Source of the DNA: Chlamydiales bacterium
Lineage (GTDB): Bacteria > Chlamydiota > Chlamydiia > Chlamydiales > VFKH01
Direction of reading: 5' to 3'
DNA length: 62,290 nt
NCBI GenBank assembly: GCA_031292375.1
Contig: JARLHF010000008.1
Coordinates: forward strand, 1-62,290
The notes under the pieces were generated by a model, which searched no databases, was not told the DNA's origin, and was given only the letters and a program-made list of their open reading frames with translations. This document shows, one piece after another, positions 10,177 to 19,520 of the stretch (position 1 is its first letter; each line of letters starts with the position of its first letter). The position numbers and the translations under genes were made by a program.

Positions 10177-11909
10177 AAAACTTTAAAATCGCGAACATGA
10201 AGCTGTATGCTCAGCTTATTTTGAAAACGATTGATGGTAGGTGTAAAGAGAACTCTGAGCACTAAGTTACGCTTTTTAAGTTCTGCAATACGCTTACCCA
10301 TACCAAAACCAATGCCCTCTAGCATGCGATCATTTTGCTCTAAATAAAGCTTTAAGTGAGATCTTCCAACGATCCTTGGAGGCCATGCTTGCTTTGCATC
10401 ACAATAAAACAAAGGAGGCTGATTTTCATTGCCATAAGGCTCTAAAAGAGCTAGTGACTCCATGAAATCAAAAGAAAGTTCACTAAAATCAGCTTTTGCA
10501 TCAATTTGGACTTTAGAGACCATATCACATTCTTGTAACTTGTGATTAGCAGAAGAGAGAAAATTGGCTTTAAATGCTTCAATATGCGGCTCTTTTATGG
10601 TAAGACCCGCTGCATAGTCATGACCACCAAAGTTTAAGAGAAGATCTGCGTTTTCTCTAAAGGCTGGAAGCAAGGGAAATTCACGAATAGTTCTTGCAGA
10701 TCCCTTACCGATACCGCCATCGATTGCAATCATCACTGTAGGGCGGTTATATTGTTTACAAATACGCGTCGTTACAATGGGAATGACTCCTGAGTGCCAC
10801 TGATTGGAAGAGATAACAATAGCTTTTTCTTTTAAAATTTCAGGATGTGCTTCTATATATTTTTCAACATCTTCAGAAACAACTTGTTCGATTTTTTGTC
10901 TTTCAATATTAAAAAGGTCTAGCTCTTTTGCAAGTGTTTCTGCAGCTTGTGCGTCTCTTATAAGAAGAAGTTCGACACCTTTTCTAGGTTCTGCAACGCG
11001 GCCCAAACTATTGAGTCTTGGAGCTACTTTAGAGGCAATATCTATCGTAGTAATTTCTGATGCTTCTAGGTCACAAACTGAGAATAGTTTGGTAAGACCA
11101 ATGCGCCTTGTTTTTCGCAACTGTCTTAAACCATAGCGCACCAAAATTCGATTTTCTCCACGCAGAGAGCCCATGTCAGCAATGGTGCCAAGAGCTACTA
11201 AGTCAAGATAGCGTTTGAGAACTATTTTTTTAAAAAGAGGATGATTAGTTGCCGCAAAATGGTTGGTAATGGCATGAGCAAATTTGAAGGCAACGCCAAC
11301 ACCTGTGATATCACGGTTTGGATAGGAATTAGTAACAAGCTTTGGGTTCAAAGTCGCAATGCAATGAGGAATTTTTGCTGTTGGTTCATGATGATCTGTT
11401 ACAATAACATCAACATTATGTTTGACAACCTCTTCAATTTCCTTTGCAGCAGTAACGCCGCAATCTACAGTAATGAGCAATGTGCAGCGATTTTGTAGAG
11501 CATAATTAAGAGCATCTAGAAGCATGCTCTGCTTTAATGAATTGCGGTTTGGAACATAAAAGAACACATGTGCTCCAATTGAGCGCAAAAATTCTGTAAG
11601 TAGTGCAGTTCCCGTCATGCCATCGACATCGTTATCACCATAAATTAAAACACCCTCTCCGGTACGGATGGCTTCACAGATACGTAAGACTGCCTTGTCC
11701 ATGTCAGCAAATAATTGAGGATCATTTAGATCAGGAAGTTTTGCGTAGAGATAATCGTGTATTTCTTTTGTAGATGTAAATCCTCTTGCTACAAAAAACT
11801 GGGCAATAATAGGGTGAATATTAAAGTCAGCAACAATCTTATTAAGCCATATAGGATCATCTGGAGGATATATCCATTCTGTTAAGGACAGGCCATCTTG
11901 AAAAGTCAT
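10173..11909 (-). CDS. recJ: Single-stranded-DNA-specific exonuclease RecJ
   Basis: A 5'-3' exonuclease of 578 residues, the normal RecJ size, acting in recombination and mismatch repair. The DHH-family motifs are present: IYGDNDVDGMTGTALL (about 88-103), TVDCGVTA, VIVTDHHEP (DHH motif, about 158-166), NPK, and GVGVAFKF. The DHHA1 part shows FGGHDYAAGLTI near residue 435. GGAGAG precedes the ATG. It lies just downstream of secDF and its 3' end overlaps the rRNA methyltransferase. Confidence 0.95.
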   Translation of the reverse strand: MTFQDGLSLTEWIYPPDDPIWLNKIVADFNIHPIIAQFFVARGFTSTKEIHDYLYAKLPDLNDPQLFADMDKAVLRICEAIRTGEGVLIYGDNDVDGMTGTALLTEFLRSIGAHVFFYVPNRNSLKQSMLLDALNYALQNRCTLLITVDCGVTAAKEIEEVVKHNVDVIVTDHHEPTAKIPHCIATLNPKLVTNSYPNRDITGVGVAFKFAHAITNHFAATNHPLFKKIVLKRYLDLVALGTIADMGSLRGENRILVRYGLRQLRKTRRIGLTKLFSVCDLEASEITTIDIASKVAPRLNSLGRVAEPRKGVELLLIRDAQAAETLAKELDLFNIERQKIEQVVSEDVEKYIEAHPEILKEKAIVISSNQWHSGVIPIVTTRICKQYNRPTVMIAIDGGIGKGSARTIREFPLLPAFRENADLLLNFGGHDYAAGLTIKEPHIEAFKANFLSSANHKLQECDMVSKVQIDAKADFSELSFDFMESLALLEPYGNENQPPLFYCDAKQAWPPRIVGRSHLKLYLEQNDRMLEGIGFGMGKRIAELKKRNLVLRVLFTPTINRFQNKLSIQLHVRDFKVL

Positions 11910-11956
11910 CTTAAAACTCTCCGCATTTAATAACCCGTCCTAGCAGGGTGTTTGAA

Positions 11957-11977
11957 GGCGTACATTTATTGTACGCC
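11957..11977 (-). terminator. Hairpin straddling the secDF stop codon
   Basis: GGCGTACA (read on minus) pairs with TGTACGCC, with an ATAAA loop that contains the UAA stop. No strong U-run follows, so if it terminates transcription it is a weak terminator. It may instead protect the mRNA 3' end. Confidence 0.3.
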
Positions 11978-14900
11978 CAGTTTTACGATAGTGCCTCTTG
12001 TTACAGGTTCATCTTTTTCCTCTATTCCTTTGTTATGAAAATAGAGGAGAAGTGGTGCTGCTACAAATAGAGATGATAGCGTACCAACAATTACTCCTAT
12101 AGTCATTACAAGAGAAAAGTCAAGAATAGAGCTGCCCCCAAGAGTGACAAGAGTTGCAAGCACTAAAACAGTTGTTCCAGAGGTCATCAAAGTGCGGCTA
12201 AGTGTTGCATTCAGCGCATGATTGACAATTGTTTCAAAAGAAACTTTTTTCATCAGGCGAATGTCTTCTCGGATACGGTCAAAGATGATAATTGTATCAT
12301 TGAGAGAGTATCCAATGATTGTCATGAGGGCTGCAATTACTTGTAAGTCGATCTGTACGGGAACATTAAGAAGATGTAAAATGCCCAGTATAGAAAGTGT
12401 AATTACGATATCGTAGGCAAGGCCAAGGATTGCGCTAATGGCGTATTTAAATTCAAAGCGTATCGTTATGTAGATCAGAATACATAAGAGTGCTATGAAC
12501 AGGGCAAGAAGTGCATTGTTGAGCATTGTATCTGAGAGTTGCCCACTCATTTCACTCCAATTTTGATCTAAGGTTACCAAATCTTGTTCATTCAAGGAGA
12601 TGTTAGATTGGAGCATGGCCTGAACTACCCAAGCTATGCGAGGATTTTGTTCATAGTTATAAACAAGATCGGAGGAATTATTTTCTATAGGAAGGCCATA
12701 GAATGGATGCCCAGCTTCTTCCATGATTCTTCCAAACTGGATGCGTAAACTACCAGGTGTGTTAAGCTCTCTAATCTGGAAGTCACCTCTTGAACTTCCT
12801 GCTTTTATTAGGGCATTGCTAACTTCTTGCTTATAGTTAGTATTTGCTTTTTCAGGCACCTCTAATGAAAGCGCAAACCCTCCTGTAAAGTCCATACCGA
12901 GCATTACATTTCTTTGAGCTACTAAGAAGTAGCCACCAACAACTACAATGATGAGAGATACAATGAGAGTTGTTTTCTTATGCTTAATAAAGTCAAAGCT
13001 TGTTTTACCAATTAAATTAAGCATGTTAAGTACTTTGTGTTTGGGATTTTGTACCCAGCCAGCAAAGAAATAACGCGTCATGAATAGGGATGTAAACATA
13101 GAAGCTATAATACCTATAATCAAGGTGAGCGCAAAGCCTTTAATCGGGCCTGAATCAAACTGTAATAGGATAATAGCAGCAATCAATGTCGTAATGTTAG
13201 AGTCGATAATAGCACTAAACGCTTTTCTATAGCCTGCTTGAACAGCAGAAGGAAGCCGTTTTGTGAGGGCAAACTCTTCTTTTATTCGTTCGTATACAAG
13301 AACATTAGCATCGACAGCCATACCTATCGTTAAGATGATACCCGCAATTCCAGGAAGCGTTAAAGCTGCATCTAGATTTTGAAGTACCCCCCACATGATT
13401 AAGAGCAAGAAGAGAACTGCAACAGATGCAACAAGGCCTGCAAATCGATAGTATACGAGCATGGCGAGGATGACTAGAAGTGTTGCAACAACAAATGCAG
13501 TAATGCCCATAGAGCGTTCTTCTAGGCCAAGGTCAGGACTTACATTTTGTTCAGACAAAATTTTAGGTGTAAAGCTGAGCGATCCAGCTTTTAAATCCGC
13601 TGCCAATTGGTTTACTTCTCTTTGTGAGAAATGACCGCTGAGCATTGCATGGTCTCTCAGTGGACTATTAAGAGTAGGTGCATTGACGATAGAGCCGTTC
13701 AAGATAACAGCCATACGCCAGCCAGCTCCATTAGAATAGCTCTCTTTTGGTGTACCTACAATTTTTTCCTGAGAAAATTGTGATGTCCAAGCAAAAAAGT
13801 CATCTCTGGCATTTGACTTTTGTCCCTTACTGTTAGTGCTTGAAGAGGCAACGCCAAAAGATAAGATATTACCCTTTGTAGGATCATAACCTGCTTGAAT
13901 ATTTTGCAAACGTGAGCCTTCAAGCGCATAGTTATGGAATACGACGATAAGAGGGTGAGATTGTCCTTGCCACTCTACGAAGTCTTCACCTCTAAACATA
14001 GCAATAGAGGAGAGTGTATCACTAAAAGAACTACTTGGAGCATCTTCTCTAGTTCCGGCAAGTCTTAAGCCGCTATCATAAAGGACCTTTGCAGATTCAC
14101 TTTGAGGAATTACCTCAGCATTTGGATCGTTAGTTCCGCCTAAATGTCGCCATGCGATTTGGTTGATTTCATCAATACCTTTTCGGTTTGTTACAACCGA
14201 CTCATTCCAAACTTCTTGCAAAAATTGGTTGACGTTAGAAGCAAGAGCTTGATTATTTTTTCCAAACTTTTCATTTACAACATGAAAGGACATGGAAGAG
14301 GCTTTAATGAGCTCAGCTGCCGATAAACCTTGAGATCCAGGAAAGTCAAGAATAATATTTGTTCCCTCAACACGGATGCCAACTTCAGAAACACCCATTT
14401 TATTGACGCGTTTATAAAGTTCATTGACACCCTCTTTTAGTGCTGCTGGATCTGTGACAGATTTTCCATTTTGATCTTTTAGGCCGATGCGTACAGTTTT
14501 ACCACCGGATAAGTCCAGACCCCATTTTAGAATTTTGCGGTCATCACCACGAAAATATTTTGCAAAACTTAGCTTAACATTATCCCAGTAGACACTTTTT
14601 GTAACGGGAGGCACGTCGTAACGTGCTCTTAAATTCAAATCAACTTGAGCTGCGTGATAAGCATCTTTCCATTTTAAAAGATCTTCATGCATACTATCTT
14701 CAATACGGTTTAAAGCAAGTATACGTTGTTCCACATCCGTAAATTCAAGCACAGCAAAGTGTTTTGTACCATGTACTGAGAATGCTTCACGTGTTGATTT
14801 AATTAAAAAGCTATAGTAATCATCAAGTTCAAAAATATAGTCGTTTTTAAATTCCGGACCAAAGTTGTAGGCAACTGCAGGATAGCCAAAGAACCCTTGT

Positions 14901-16552
14901 TGTTGTAAAAGTTCTTGTAACTTTGTATAGTCATCAATAAAAAGTTTAGCAGAAGCAGACTCTTGATTCTTACTAAATTGCTCAGCAAGTGGTTGCAACC
15001 CCTTTGCAATAACATAAATAGAGCTCGGCTTGAAGCCGGGCAATGTTTCTTCTTCAGAAGATAACGGAGAATAAATTACAAGCCCCAGTTTTTTATCTTC
15101 CGGTTTACGGTTTTGATAGTCTTTAAAGCTCATGATAGGAAAGTTTTCTGAAGTAAGATCTGTGCTTTCTCTTTGCCAATTAGTATTGAGTTGCTTTAAG
15201 ACAAGAGTGCTTTCAGCATCAGCAACAGCTGCTAAATTAAGAGCAAGTAAGCTTGTGCTGTTAGTAAGATCTCTTAAAGAGATTACGTAGTTATTCATAT
15301 CCGGAGAGATATTTTCACCAGCTATTTTAGATATTTTTGCGATCTCGTTGACAACAAGCGTATTTGCAAGATCTGTAAAGTAGGCGTTTGTCTCAGTTGA
15401 TGCTTCTTGTTCTCGGATAGCTTGCAATTCTGGCTGTAGGGTAAGGCTAACCTGATCATTTGCCCAGTTAATGCTCATTTCTGCAATAAAAGGATTTAAA
15501 CCATCAAAAGAAAGAGTTTCTCTTTTTGAAGATGGAGGCATCTTGTTGTAAAGGTCTTGCAGCTTATTCAAAATGGATGCAGAAGTAAGAGGCTCTTGCC
15601 CTGACTTAAAGAGGGAACTACTGCGTTGAATAATTGCTTTTGCAAGCTCGATACTTTTTTGATCATTTTCTAGAGATTTCAACTTAGAGCTTTTTGAAGA
15701 GTCTGCAAACCCACGGCTGGTTTGCAACTCTTTTTGCTCTGTTGACAACGTACTTATCTCTGCCGAAAGTTGTGTTGCCAGAGCTTCTAGACGAGTTTGT
15801 AGAGTGTCAATAAGTTCGAGTTTATTCGAAGCATTTGTTTGCGTGAAGCTTGCATAGTATCGCTTAGTAATTTCGCTATCACTTCCAAAGGTCTTTTCAA
15901 ATAAAACAATCTTTTTGGAAAGATCTATTAATTTTGAATTAACGGCCTCAGTGGATGGAAGAGCGAGTGCCTGCTCTAAATTTTGCGCCGACTCACTTTT
16001 ACCTGCAATTGCAAGGGCAATAGGGGCTATTCTATCAAAAACAAGTTTTTGATAGAAGGGGGTAATCGTGCCTTTTTCGTCTACTTTTTGTACAAAACTA
16101 AAAAAAGAAGGCATCGTTTCCTTCTCAAAATGAATACCTATACGTCTTTGTAATGTAACTTCATTAGGATTTTGCGATATATGGCTTATGTCAAGTTGTG
16201 CAGGCACAAAAGGAATAAGAAGGCCTGCTCTTGGCAAGATGCGCTTAAAAAGGCCTGCTTGTTGAGCATTTTCGAAAGTTACTTGAATATATTTTGGATT
16301 ATCAGGGTTTAACGAGATATTTTTTGCGGTAATCCCTAAATTTTTACTAAAGGCCAAAACCCAAGATTTTGCATCATCTTCCAAGCTATTGACCCTAGAT
16401 GCAATTTGACTCTGCACAATCTGTGCTTGAGCCTCATTAATAGGTTCTTTCAACGGCTTAGAATAATAAAAAATAGTAGGAAGAATATTGTAAAGTGTTA
16501 GTAAGATTACGGCAACGATCACAATGAGCTGCCAGCGTTTTTGCTTCTCCAT
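11966..16552 (-). CDS. secDF: Fused protein translocase subunit SecDF
   Basis: One 1528-residue protein containing both SecD and SecF, which use the proton motive force to help pull proteins across the inner membrane. An N-terminal membrane span (about 9-28) precedes a very large extracytoplasmic region. The SecD motif KWGLDLSGGKTVRIGL follows near residue 680, then the transmembrane block with IILTIGMAVDANVLVYERIK. SecF begins near residue 1200 with GMDFTGGFALSLEV, and its second membrane block has IIGYSLNDTIIIFDRIRED. The same fusion is known in Chlamydia. About 650 residues precede the first SecD signature, so the periplasmic part is enlarged compared with typical SecD. Confidence 0.95.
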   Translation of the reverse strand: MEKQKRWQLIVIVAVILLTLYNILPTIFYYSKPLKEPINEAQAQIVQSQIASRVNSLEDDAKSWVLAFSKNLGITAKNISLNPDNPKYIQVTFENAQQAGLFKRILPRAGLLIPFVPAQLDISHISQNPNEVTLQRRIGIHFEKETMPSFFSFVQKVDEKGTITPFYQKLVFDRIAPIALAIAGKSESAQNLEQALALPSTEAVNSKLIDLSKKIVLFEKTFGSDSEITKRYYASFTQTNASNKLELIDTLQTRLEALATQLSAEISTLSTEQKELQTSRGFADSSKSSKLKSLENDQKSIELAKAIIQRSSSLFKSGQEPLTSASILNKLQDLYNKMPPSSKRETLSFDGLNPFIAEMSINWANDQVSLTLQPELQAIREQEASTETNAYFTDLANTLVVNEIAKISKIAGENISPDMNNYVISLRDLTNSTSLLALNLAAVADAESTLVLKQLNTNWQRESTDLTSENFPIMSFKDYQNRKPEDKKLGLVIYSPLSSEEETLPGFKPSSIYVIAKGLQPLAEQFSKNQESASAKLFIDDYTKLQELLQQQGFFGYPAVAYNFGPEFKNDYIFELDDYYSFLIKSTREAFSVHGTKHFAVLEFTDVEQRILALNRIEDSMHEDLLKWKDAYHAAQVDLNLRARYDVPPVTKSVYWDNVKLSFAKYFRGDDRKILKWGLDLSGGKTVRIGLKDQNGKSVTDPAALKEGVNELYKRVNKMGVSEVGIRVEGTNIILDFPGSQGLSAAELIKASSMSFHVVNEKFGKNNQALASNVNQFLQEVWNESVVTNRKGIDEINQIAWRHLGGTNDPNAEVIPQSESAKVLYDSGLRLAGTREDAPSSSFSDTLSSIAMFRGEDFVEWQGQSHPLIVVFHNYALEGSRLQNIQAGYDPTKGNILSFGVASSSTNSKGQKSNARDDFFAWTSQFSQEKIVGTPKESYSNGAGWRMAVILNGSIVNAPTLNSPLRDHAMLSGHFSQREVNQLAADLKAGSLSFTPKILSEQNVSPDLGLEERSMGITAFVVATLLVILAMLVYYRFAGLVASVAVLFLLLIMWGVLQNLDAALTLPGIAGIILTIGMAVDANVLVYERIKEEFALTKRLPSAVQAGYRKAFSAIIDSNITTLIAAIILLQFDSGPIKGFALTLIIGIIASMFTSLFMTRYFFAGWVQNPKHKVLNMLNLIGKTSFDFIKHKKTTLIVSLIIVVVGGYFLVAQRNVMLGMDFTGGFALSLEVPEKANTNYKQEVSNALIKAGSSRGDFQIRELNTPGSLRIQFGRIMEEAGHPFYGLPIENNSSDLVYNYEQNPRIAWVVQAMLQSNISLNEQDLVTLDQNWSEMSGQLSDTMLNNALLALFIALLCILIYITIRFEFKYAISAILGLAYDIVITLSILGILHLLNVPVQIDLQVIAALMTIIGYSLNDTIIIFDRIREDIRLMKKVSFETIVNHALNATLSRTLMTSGTTVLVLATLVTLGGSSILDFSLVMTIGVIVGTLSSLFVAAPLLLYFHNKGIEEKDEPVTRGTIVKLGVQ

Positions 16553-16640
16553 TCTCGCTTAGTATCCTTTAAAAGTGTTCGATTCGAAGTAAGATATCAA
16601 GAGAATAGCATTCTGTCAATGAGTTACATTCATTAAAATA

Positions 16641-16680
16641 ATATACACAAACAAGTTCAAGAATTGTTTGTGTATATACA
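16641..16680. repeat. Dispersed palindrome family, copy 2 (perfect 13-bp arms)
   Basis: TATACACAAACAA and TTGTTTGTGTATA form perfect arms around GTTCAAGAA. It lies 3 bp beyond the tsp stop codon, so it could fold at the 3' end of the tsp mRNA. Confidence 0.9.
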
Positions 16681-16682
16681 TA

Positions 16683-18632
16683 TTATGCAACTGATGCTTC
16701 TAAAACGATAAGGTCTTTTGTGACATTAAAGGCCTCTTCACATTGAAAATCTGGCAACTCATCCTCATCAAAAAGATCTAAGCTCACATGAGACTTTTCT
16801 AACTTCTCCATCAAGTTTTTATAGTGTTTATTGCTATCCACGCGTTGCTTAGAATTGGATACAAGTCGTGGAATATGTTGGTTATAACTTGTCATGCGCT
16901 GCTGCATTTTTGTGCGATAAATCCATGAAAGCTGCTGAAAAATAAGACCTGAAACATCGGAAAAATCATCTTCAAAATGAGGTGCTATCGAATCATTTTC
17001 TAGTGGGTAGGTCGTATATTTTTCCCCTACTTCTTCATAGGCAAAAAGACTTGGAACAACCACATCAGCACTTGCTCCAACAAGCTGAGGACTCTTTCCA
17101 GAAACTGTATAATATTTGCCCCTCGTTACTTTATACTCTCCTTCAGAATTTACTTTAGCACGCCCTATTGTATCTAATGTAAATGTTTGAAATGTACCTT
17201 TACCAAAGGTGTGCTCATCACCTACAATGATGGCCCTCCCATAATCTTGCAAAGTCTGTACGACAATTTCTGCAGCAGATGCGCTTAATTTGTTGGTTAA
17301 AACAACTAAAGGACCATTCCATACAATATCCCCTTCCAAATCGCGCAAATGCTGAATTTTACCATCGCTATGTTTTACAGAAACGATAACCCCTTTATTG
17401 ATAAATAAGCCAGTCACAGCAACAGCTTGAGGTAGCAACCCTCCTGGATTACTACGTAAATCTAAAAGAATACCCTTCAAATTATTTTGAGCTTTAAACT
17501 CTTCAATGATGCGTGCAACGTCTGCAGAAGAAGAGTCATGTTGATCTTGATAGAATGAATAAAGCTTTATATACCCAATACCACCATCTCCAAAGGGCAT
17601 AAAAGAAGATTCAATACGTGTATCTTTTAATATAACTTCTCCTCGCTTGACCGCTATATCTAATTTTTCATCCCTCTTTTTTCCATCTTCTTCTGACTCT
17701 CGAAGTACTGTTAAGACTACCGACGTGGCATTTGGCCCACGCAGTAGCTCCACAACCTCGACAATATCTAGGCCCACAACGGGTTCATTGTCGACAGCAA
17801 CAATCTTGTCCTTAGCCTTCAAAAGTTTACCTTGAAAAGCAGGTCCTCCCTCAAGAACTTTTACGACAGTAAAACCATTTAAATCATCTCGAATTTGCAC
17901 TCCAAGCCCCAAAAGCTTCTGTTGAACCTGAATCAAAAACTGCTCCGCCTCTGATGGTGTAAAGTAGGATGTATGAGAATCGAGTGCTGCAGTTGTCGCC
18001 TTTAAGATAAGTGCATAAGTGAAGTTTTCACGATCTTTTTCATTCGTAGTTAAAAACTCATCCTCCCTCTTAGCTCTTCTCTTAAGGATGCGCTGCAAGG
18101 TTACTTCTTTAGACTCTTCACTAAGTTTTGCTGCTGTCTCTAACTGCAAAGCCTTTACTTTCGTCAAGCGATCTTTTAACTCTTCTTCACTCTTCACCCA
18201 AGACATATCTTTAAATTCTGAAATTAAAACACCTTTGGGTAGCTCTATATTTTTAATATCTTCTTCTAAACGATTTCTTCTCTCAATAGCGCGTACCATT
18301 TGTTGAAAAATCTCTTTAAAAGTATCATATTCACCTTGGTTATATTCTTCTAATACTTGATCTACAACCTTACTTGAAGGGGATGTCCACTTTTCTATTT
18401 CTGGTTCAGTCAAATAAGTTTTTGTTGAATCCATCTCATTTATAAACTCTTGCAAGGCCCTTTGTACAAGTTTTGATTCAAGCTTCTTATACTCTGCATG
18501 AGCGCTCATAATTTCATTTAGCTTTTTCTTTACATCTTTGCTAGAAAGCTCTGGAAGAAGCTCTGCTCCATTAACTCCTATTGAAATCACTAACAAAAAA
18601 AGAAAAAAGTATTTAAAAATACGAGGTATCAT
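16683..18632 (-). CDS. tsp: Tail-specific (C-terminal processing) protease, Tsp/Prc family
   Basis: A periplasmic S41 peptidase of 649 residues, homologous in type to Chlamydia CT441. An N-terminal signal peptide (KYFFLFLLVISIGVNGAE) is followed by an alpha-helical, charged domain. Next come a PDZ domain (about 245-330, containing LGLGVQIRDD and VLEGGPAF) and the peptidase core, with nucleophile S452 in LSASAAEIV and general base K478 in TFGKGTFQ. I use the ATG at 18632, preceded by AGGAGA, rather than the ATG 18 bp upstream, which lacks a ribosome-binding site. It is divergent from the first euo-like gene. Confidence 0.93.
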   Translation of the reverse strand: MIPRIFKYFFLFLLVISIGVNGAELLPELSSKDVKKKLNEIMSAHAEYKKLESKLVQRALQEFINEMDSTKTYLTEPEIEKWTSPSSKVVDQVLEEYNQGEYDTFKEIFQQMVRAIERRNRLEEDIKNIELPKGVLISEFKDMSWVKSEEELKDRLTKVKALQLETAAKLSEESKEVTLQRILKRRAKREDEFLTTNEKDRENFTYALILKATTAALDSHTSYFTPSEAEQFLIQVQQKLLGLGVQIRDDLNGFTVVKVLEGGPAFQGKLLKAKDKIVAVDNEPVVGLDIVEVVELLRGPNATSVVLTVLRESEEDGKKRDEKLDIAVKRGEVILKDTRIESSFMPFGDGGIGYIKLYSFYQDQHDSSSADVARIIEEFKAQNNLKGILLDLRSNPGGLLPQAVAVTGLFINKGVIVSVKHSDGKIQHLRDLEGDIVWNGPLVVLTNKLSASAAEIVVQTLQDYGRAIIVGDEHTFGKGTFQTFTLDTIGRAKVNSEGEYKVTRGKYYTVSGKSPQLVGASADVVVPSLFAYEEVGEKYTTYPLENDSIAPHFEDDFSDVSGLIFQQLSWIYRTKMQQRMTSYNQHIPRLVSNSKQRVDSNKHYKNLMEKLEKSHVSLDLFDEDELPDFQCEEAFNVTKDLIVLEASVA

Positions 18633-18665
18633 AGCTCTCCTGCTATACATAAGTGTAAATGTAAG

Positions 18666-18693
18666 TTTATAACTACAAGGAATAGGTAATCAA
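18666..18693 (-). promoter_or_regulatory. Candidate sigma-70-type promoter for tsp
   Basis: Read on minus: TTGATT (18693-18688), a 16-bp spacer, then TATAAA (18671-18666). Transcription would start about 25 bp before the chosen ATG. Confidence 0.45.
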
Positions 18694-18723
18694 TCACAAA
18701 AAAACCACGGTTAAAAAAAACAG

Positions 18724-18752
18724 TTGACCAAAATTATTTTTTTATGCATAAA
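18724..18752 (+). promoter_or_regulatory. Candidate sigma-70-type promoter for the first euo-like gene
   Basis: TTGACC (18724-18729) is followed by a 17-bp AT-rich spacer and CATAAA (18747-18752). The AAAGGAGG ribosome-binding site and the ATG come about 55 bp later. Confidence 0.45.
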
Positions 18753-18811
18753 CTCTTGTAAAAATAAAATTTTTCAACTTCATATTTAACTTTATCAAAG
18801 GAGGCTGTCCT

Positions 18812-19273
18812 ATGACAAATGCTCAATTTCAAGAAGAAGACCTTGTATCTATCATTACATCTGATGATTTACAAGACAAAAAAATTATATCTATCACAGA
18901 AGCGGCTAAAATAAATAATGTCACAAGACAGGCCATTTATGTTGCTATCAAGCAAAACAAGCTAAAAGCAACAAAAAAAACACGTTGGGAAATTGATATA
19001 CATGACCTCAATGAATATCGCAAAAACAAATATTCTAGAACAAAGTCTGTATACGATGGCGAACTACTTTTTGATAATCGAAAAGGCTATTTTTCGATTA
19101 ATCAAGTTGCAAGTATTCTCAACGTACCCCCACAAAAGATTTATTATGCTACACGCTCTGGCATGCTAAAAGCAAGCCGTAAAGGGGCTGCCTGGGTTAT
19201 TCACTCGGACGATCTTAGTTCCTATCGTGACAACTACCTAGACAGACGTTTGTCCAAGAAAAAAGCTATCTAA
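18812..19273 (+). CDS. euo: Euo-like DNA-binding regulator (copy 1)
   Basis: A 153-residue protein resembling chlamydial Euo, the early-cycle repressor of late genes. It contains two related winged-helix/excisionase-type units: ISITEAAKINNVTRQAIYVA (about 26-45, unit to about 70) and FSINQVASILNVPPQKIYYA (about 93-112, unit to about 140). The units are joined by KYSRTKSVYDGELLFDN. Each unit ends in a similar dpxD/L-x-x-Y-R pattern (DLNEYRKN, DLSSYRDN). AAAGGAGG precedes the ATG. It has its own promoter and terminator, and a close paralogue follows at 19521. That it controls developmental timing is inferred from Euo. Confidence 0.85.
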   Translation: MTNAQFQEEDLVSIITSDDLQDKKIISITEAAKINNVTRQAIYVAIKQNKLKATKKTRWEIDIHDLNEYRKNKYSRTKSVYDGELLFDNRKGYFSINQVASILNVPPQKIYYATRSGMLKASRKGAAWVIHSDDLSSYRDNYLDRRLSKKKAI

Positions 19274-19298
19274 CATTAATTATATCTTGTACTTCTAT

Positions 19299-19336
19299 CA
19301 AGGCCTCTAATTATTTTGAGGCCCTTTTCTTTTTAA
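19299..19336 (+). terminator. Rho-independent terminator after euo copy 1
   Basis: AAGGCCTC pairs with GAGGCCCTT across an AT-rich loop (19300-19325), followed by TTTCTTTTT. Confidence 0.8.
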
Positions 19337-19419
19337 TTCTTTTTAAAAACTAAATTAAGCTATTTTTTATAAAAAAATCACCTATTCTTAATAAAAAACA
19401 TATAAAATATAAAAATCTA

Positions 19420-19449
19420 TTGACTTGTAAATCTGCATAAAGATAAAAT
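19420..19449 (+). promoter_or_regulatory. Sigma-70-type promoter for the second euo-like gene
   Basis: TTGACT (19420-19425), an 18-bp spacer, and TAAAAT (19444-19449), a close match to consensus. The 5' leader would be about 65 nt, AT-rich, ending in CGGAGGA before the ATG. Confidence 0.6.
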
Positions 19450-19520
19450 GGATTATCCTAAATATATAAATTAATTTAGTTTTAACAAAATATATATAAA
19501 TACAATCGGAGGATTATCTC

